NCBI RefSeq assembly: GCF_003403095.1
Contig: NZ_CP031555.1
Location: 186,001 to 250,000, forward strand
Length of the DNA: 64,000 bases
Direction: 5' to 3'
Origin: Thalassospira indica
Lineage (GTDB): Bacteria > Pseudomonadota > Alphaproteobacteria > Rhodospirillales > Thalassospiraceae
The notes below the pieces were generated by a model. That model had not been told where the DNA came from and made no database searches. It saw nothing but the letters and a program-made list of their open reading frames with translations. This document shows, piece after piece, positions 61,829-64,000 of the stretch (positions are counted from its first letter, which is position 1; every line of letters begins with the position of its first letter). Made by a program: the position numbers and the translations under genes.

Positions 61829-62908
61829 TCAGCCGTGCAAAAGCGCCTTGCCGTTTTCCACATCAAACAGCGACATCCGCGCGCCATCAATCACGACCCC
61901 GATATCTGATCCCGACTTGAAGGCCTGTTCCGGGCCGCTTCGGGCAGTCATTTCCGCACCGGCGACCGCCAGGCGCACATATTGATCGGGGCCGGTCGGC
62001 TCCGCCAGCACGACGCGCGCCGAAATTCCGGCATCATCAAACATCAAATGTTCCGGACGTGCGCCCAGCGTCATCGAACGCCCGACCAGATCGCTGGCCT
62101 CGGCGGGAACATCAACCAGCGGCAATTTCCCGTTACCGGTATCGAAAAAGACCTGATCACCATCGCGAACAAGGGTGCCATCGACGAAATTCATCGTCGG
62201 CGCCCCGACGAAGCTTGCGACAAACCGGTTTGCCGGCCGACGATATACATTTTCCGGGGTGTCGGCCTGCTGGATGCTGCCGCGATCAAGCACGACAACC
62301 TTGGTTGCCAGTGTCATTGCTTCGATCTGATCATGGGTGACATAGACAATCGTACGGCCAAGACGTTCATGCAAACGCTTGAGCTCGATCCGCATATCCG
62401 CGCGCAGCTTGGCATCAAGGTTCGACAATGGCTCATCAAACAGAAAGACCGCGGGTTCGCGCACCAGCGCCCGGCCAATGGCAACACGTTGCTGCTGCCC
62501 CCCCGAAAGCTGCGATGGCTTGCGATCCAGAAGCGGCGTGATCTGCAAAAGTTCGGCGACTTCGTTCACCCGTTCTTCGATTTCGGGCTTGGGCATGCCC
62601 GCCATCTTAAGGCCAAAGCCAATATTCTTGCGCACCGACATGGTTGGATAGAGGGCGTAGGATTGAAACACCATCGCGATATCGCGCTCATCCGGCTCAA
62701 GTGCTGTTACATCTCGCCCGTTAATATCAATCGCGCCCCCCGTCACTGGTTCCAGCCCGGCAATCATGTTCAGCAATGTTGATTTGCCGCACCCCGATGG
62801 CCCCAATAGCACCAGAAAATCCCCGTCGGCGATTTCCAGATTGATGTTTTCCATCACCGTGATCCCGGCATAGGCCTTGGTCACATTGCGCAGTTCGACG
62901 CCATTCAT
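61829..62908 (-). CDS. Sugar ABC transporter ATPase, MalK/UgpC type
   Basis: A 359-residue ATPase of CUT1 sugar importers. Walker A is LLGPSGCGKSTLLNMIAGL near residue 35, signature QLSGGQQQRVAIGRALVREP near 133, Walker B FLFDEPLSNLDAKLRA near 158 and the H-loop YVTHDQIEAMTLA near 190. The C-terminal TOBE domain follows (GARPEHLMF, AEPTGPDQYVRLAV). It is downstream of the two permease genes. The sugar is not known. Confidence 0.93.
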   Translation of the reverse strand: MNGVELRNVTKAYAGITVMENINLEIADGDFLVLLGPSGCGKSTLLNMIAGLEPVTGGAIDINGRDVTALEPDERDIAMVFQSYALYPTMSVRKNIGFGLKMAGMPKPEIEERVNEVAELLQITPLLDRKPSQLSGGQQQRVAIGRALVREPAVFLFDEPLSNLDAKLRADMRIELKRLHERLGRTIVYVTHDQIEAMTLATKVVVLDRGSIQQADTPENVYRRPANRFVASFVGAPTMNFVDGTLVRDGDQVFFDTGNGKLPLVDVPAEASDLVGRSMTLGARPEHLMFDDAGISARVVLAEPTGPDQYVRLAVAGAEMTARSGPEQAFKSGSDIGVVIDGARMSLFDVENGKALLHG

Positions 62909-62913
62909 TCCCG

Positions 62914-63768
62914 TTATCCTTTCACTGCACCTGCGGCAATGCCGCGCACAAACAGCCGCCCAGAAAGCAGATAAACCGCCAGTGTGGGCAAGGCCGTCAG
63001 CATGGTTGCAGCCATATCAACATTGTATTCCTTCTCGCCGAACTGGGATCCGACAAGGTTGTTCAGTGCCACCGTCATCGGCTGGCCAGATCGCCCGCCA
63101 AATGTCAGCCCCAACAGGAAGTCGTTCCAGATGTAGGTGAACTGCAAAATCATCGCGACACCGAGGATCGGCAGCGACAATGGCAACATCACATGCCAGA
63201 ACAATCGCCAGAACCCGGCCCCGTCAATGCGGGCTGCCTTCAAAAGATCCTGCGGAACGGTTTTGAAAAAGTTTCTGAACATCATCGTGGTAAACGCAAC
63301 ACCCCAAATGACATGCACCAGAATAAGACCCGGAATGGATCCGAAAATCCCCAATTCGCGGATCATGATGATTAGGGGATAAAGCGTTACTTGCGGGGGA
63401 ATGAACATGCCCACCAGAAGGGCTGCAAACATCACATTCGCCCCCTTCATCTTCCACACTGCCAGCGAATAGCCCGTCACCGCCCCAAGCCCGACCGACA
63501 GGAACAAGGCCGGGATGACGATCTGTACCGAGGTCATGAACGAAGATGACAACCCGCCGCATTTTTCGCCAAGTGTCTGCGTGCAGTCACCAAACCAGGC
63601 TTTGCTCCAGGCGGCAAAGCTTGGGTCGGCTGGCAGAGTGAAGATGCTGCCATTCCTGATTTCATCCATTGATTTCAGCGATGTCGAAATCATGATGAAA
63701 ACAGGGGCCATGATCATAATGGCCGCCAGGCAAAGCAATCCATAAAGGGCCCAACGATTATATCGCAT
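62914..63768 (-). CDS. Sugar ABC transporter permease, MalG type
   Basis: A 284-residue inner-membrane protein with six hydrophobic helices. The cytoplasmic EAA-type loop is PQDLLKAARIDGAGFWRLFWHVMLPLSLP near residue 185, and the MalG-like N-terminus RWALYGLLCLAAIMIMAPVF starts it. A periplasmic loop contains two cysteines (GDCTQTLGEKCGG). The ATG at 63768 lies just past the stop of the preceding permease, 2 bases away. The ATPase follows after 5 bases. Confidence 0.92.
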   Translation of the reverse strand: MRYNRWALYGLLCLAAIMIMAPVFIMISTSLKSMDEIRNGSIFTLPADPSFAAWSKAWFGDCTQTLGEKCGGLSSSFMTSVQIVIPALFLSVGLGAVTGYSLAVWKMKGANVMFAALLVGMFIPPQVTLYPLIIMIRELGIFGSIPGLILVHVIWGVAFTTMMFRNFFKTVPQDLLKAARIDGAGFWRLFWHVMLPLSLPILGVAMILQFTYIWNDFLLGLTFGGRSGQPMTVALNNLVGSQFGEKEYNVDMAATMLTALPTLAVYLLSGRLFVRGIAAGAVKG

Positions 63769-63770
63769 GA

Positions 63771-64000
63771 TCAATGCCCCCGCCCGCCGCGCTCTTTTTT
63801 GAGCTCGAAATAGATATAAGGGGAAATCACGGCAATCACGGTGCACAGCAGGACAAACGCACCGGCCGCCCCCAGACCAAGTTCCTGACGGTTCAGGATA
63901 TGATCGACAACAAACCGTGCCGGCAGATCCGATGAGAAGCCCGGTCCACCACCGGTAAGGGCGACCACCAGATCAAACGCCTTCATCACAATCGCGCTCA
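63771..64000 (-). CDS. Sugar ABC transporter permease, MalF type, C-terminal fragment at window edge
   Basis: The last 76 codons of a permease are visible. FDLVVALTGGGPGFSSDLPARFV is the typical MalF-type segment before the last helix, and GAAGAFVLLCTVIAVISPYIYFELKKERG is that helix and tail. The beginning lies outside the window. The order permease, permease, ATPase is usual for CUT1 systems. The binding-protein gene presumably lies further upstream. Confidence 0.9.
   Translation of the reverse strand, partial: SAIVMKAFDLVVALTGGGPGFSSDLPARFVVDHILNRQELGLGAAGAFVLLCTVIAVISPYIYFELKKERGGRGH

Noticed and set aside
1..64000. Mobile elements, CRISPR arrays or prophage
   Set aside because: No transposase, integrase, terminal repeats or spaced direct repeats were seen.

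Overview
The window looks like chromosomal DNA of an alphaproteobacterium of the Rhodospirillales, and Thalassospira is my best guess. This is inferred from moderate-to-high GC, alphaproteobacterial gene orders (miaB-phoH-ybeY-corC-lnt-regulator-metK-trmB, then rimP-nusA-rpnM-infB-rbfA-truB-rpsO-pnp), an Irr-type regulator beside a separate Fur, and an Anbu peptidase operon. I see no rRNA, tRNA, CRISPR array, prophage or insertion sequence. The content is almost entirely vertically inherited core and metabolic genes.

Layout. 1-1843: cobS (cut by the window edge) and cobT, divergent, for the late steps of cobalamin synthesis. 1892-3121: a protein with a degenerate EAL fold. 3355-6453: UDP-glucuronate decarboxylase, gmhA and hldE for cell-surface sugars. 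6469-8141: cobD with a nucleotidyltransferase. 8534-14943: a cobalamin corrin-ring operon cbiX-cobH-cobL-cobI-cbiG/cobJ-cobM, joined mostly by 4-base ATGA overlaps. 15118-19071: the four-gene Anbu operon (ATP-grasp, alpha-E, transglutaminase, Anbu). 19144-21630: a P3A-type proton ATPase. 21759-28730: two GntR/FCD regulators, a structured intergenic region, a CHAP-domain lipoprotein, an MFS exporter, an acyltransferase/alpha-beta-hydrolase fusion and an OsmC protein. 28751-32733: a methyltransferase divergent from an iron-siderophore ABC transporter, with Fur-box-like sites between them. 32902-35067: ethanolamine ammonia-lyase eutBC, a B12-dependent enzyme. 35094-38167: YciI, rubrerythrin, Irr and a large nitronate-monooxygenase-like protein. 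38252-47697: the translation/transcription operon from rimP to pnp. 48169-56750: trmB, metK, an Xre regulator, lnt, corC, ybeY, phoH and miaB. 56920-58616: olsB-olsA for ornithine lipid. 58779-61765: fur, tusA, rimI, tsaB and a VanX-like dipeptidase. 61829-64000: part of a CUT1 sugar ABC transporter.

The genes fit together in a few themes. B12 synthesis (two clusters) supplies a B12 enzyme (eutBC). Iron control appears as Irr, Fur and Fur-like boxes in front of a siderophore importer. Envelope lipids are served by olsBA, lnt and the acyltransferase fusion.

The least explained part is 22413-22975. There, copies of a TTTTATAGATAAT motif that also covers the promoter of the neighbouring GntR gene precede a run of stem-loops ending in a terminator-like hairpin. 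This suggests an undescribed regulator-controlled small RNA. Start codons were chosen from Shine-Dalgarno spacing and family alignment; several genes use GTG or TTG.
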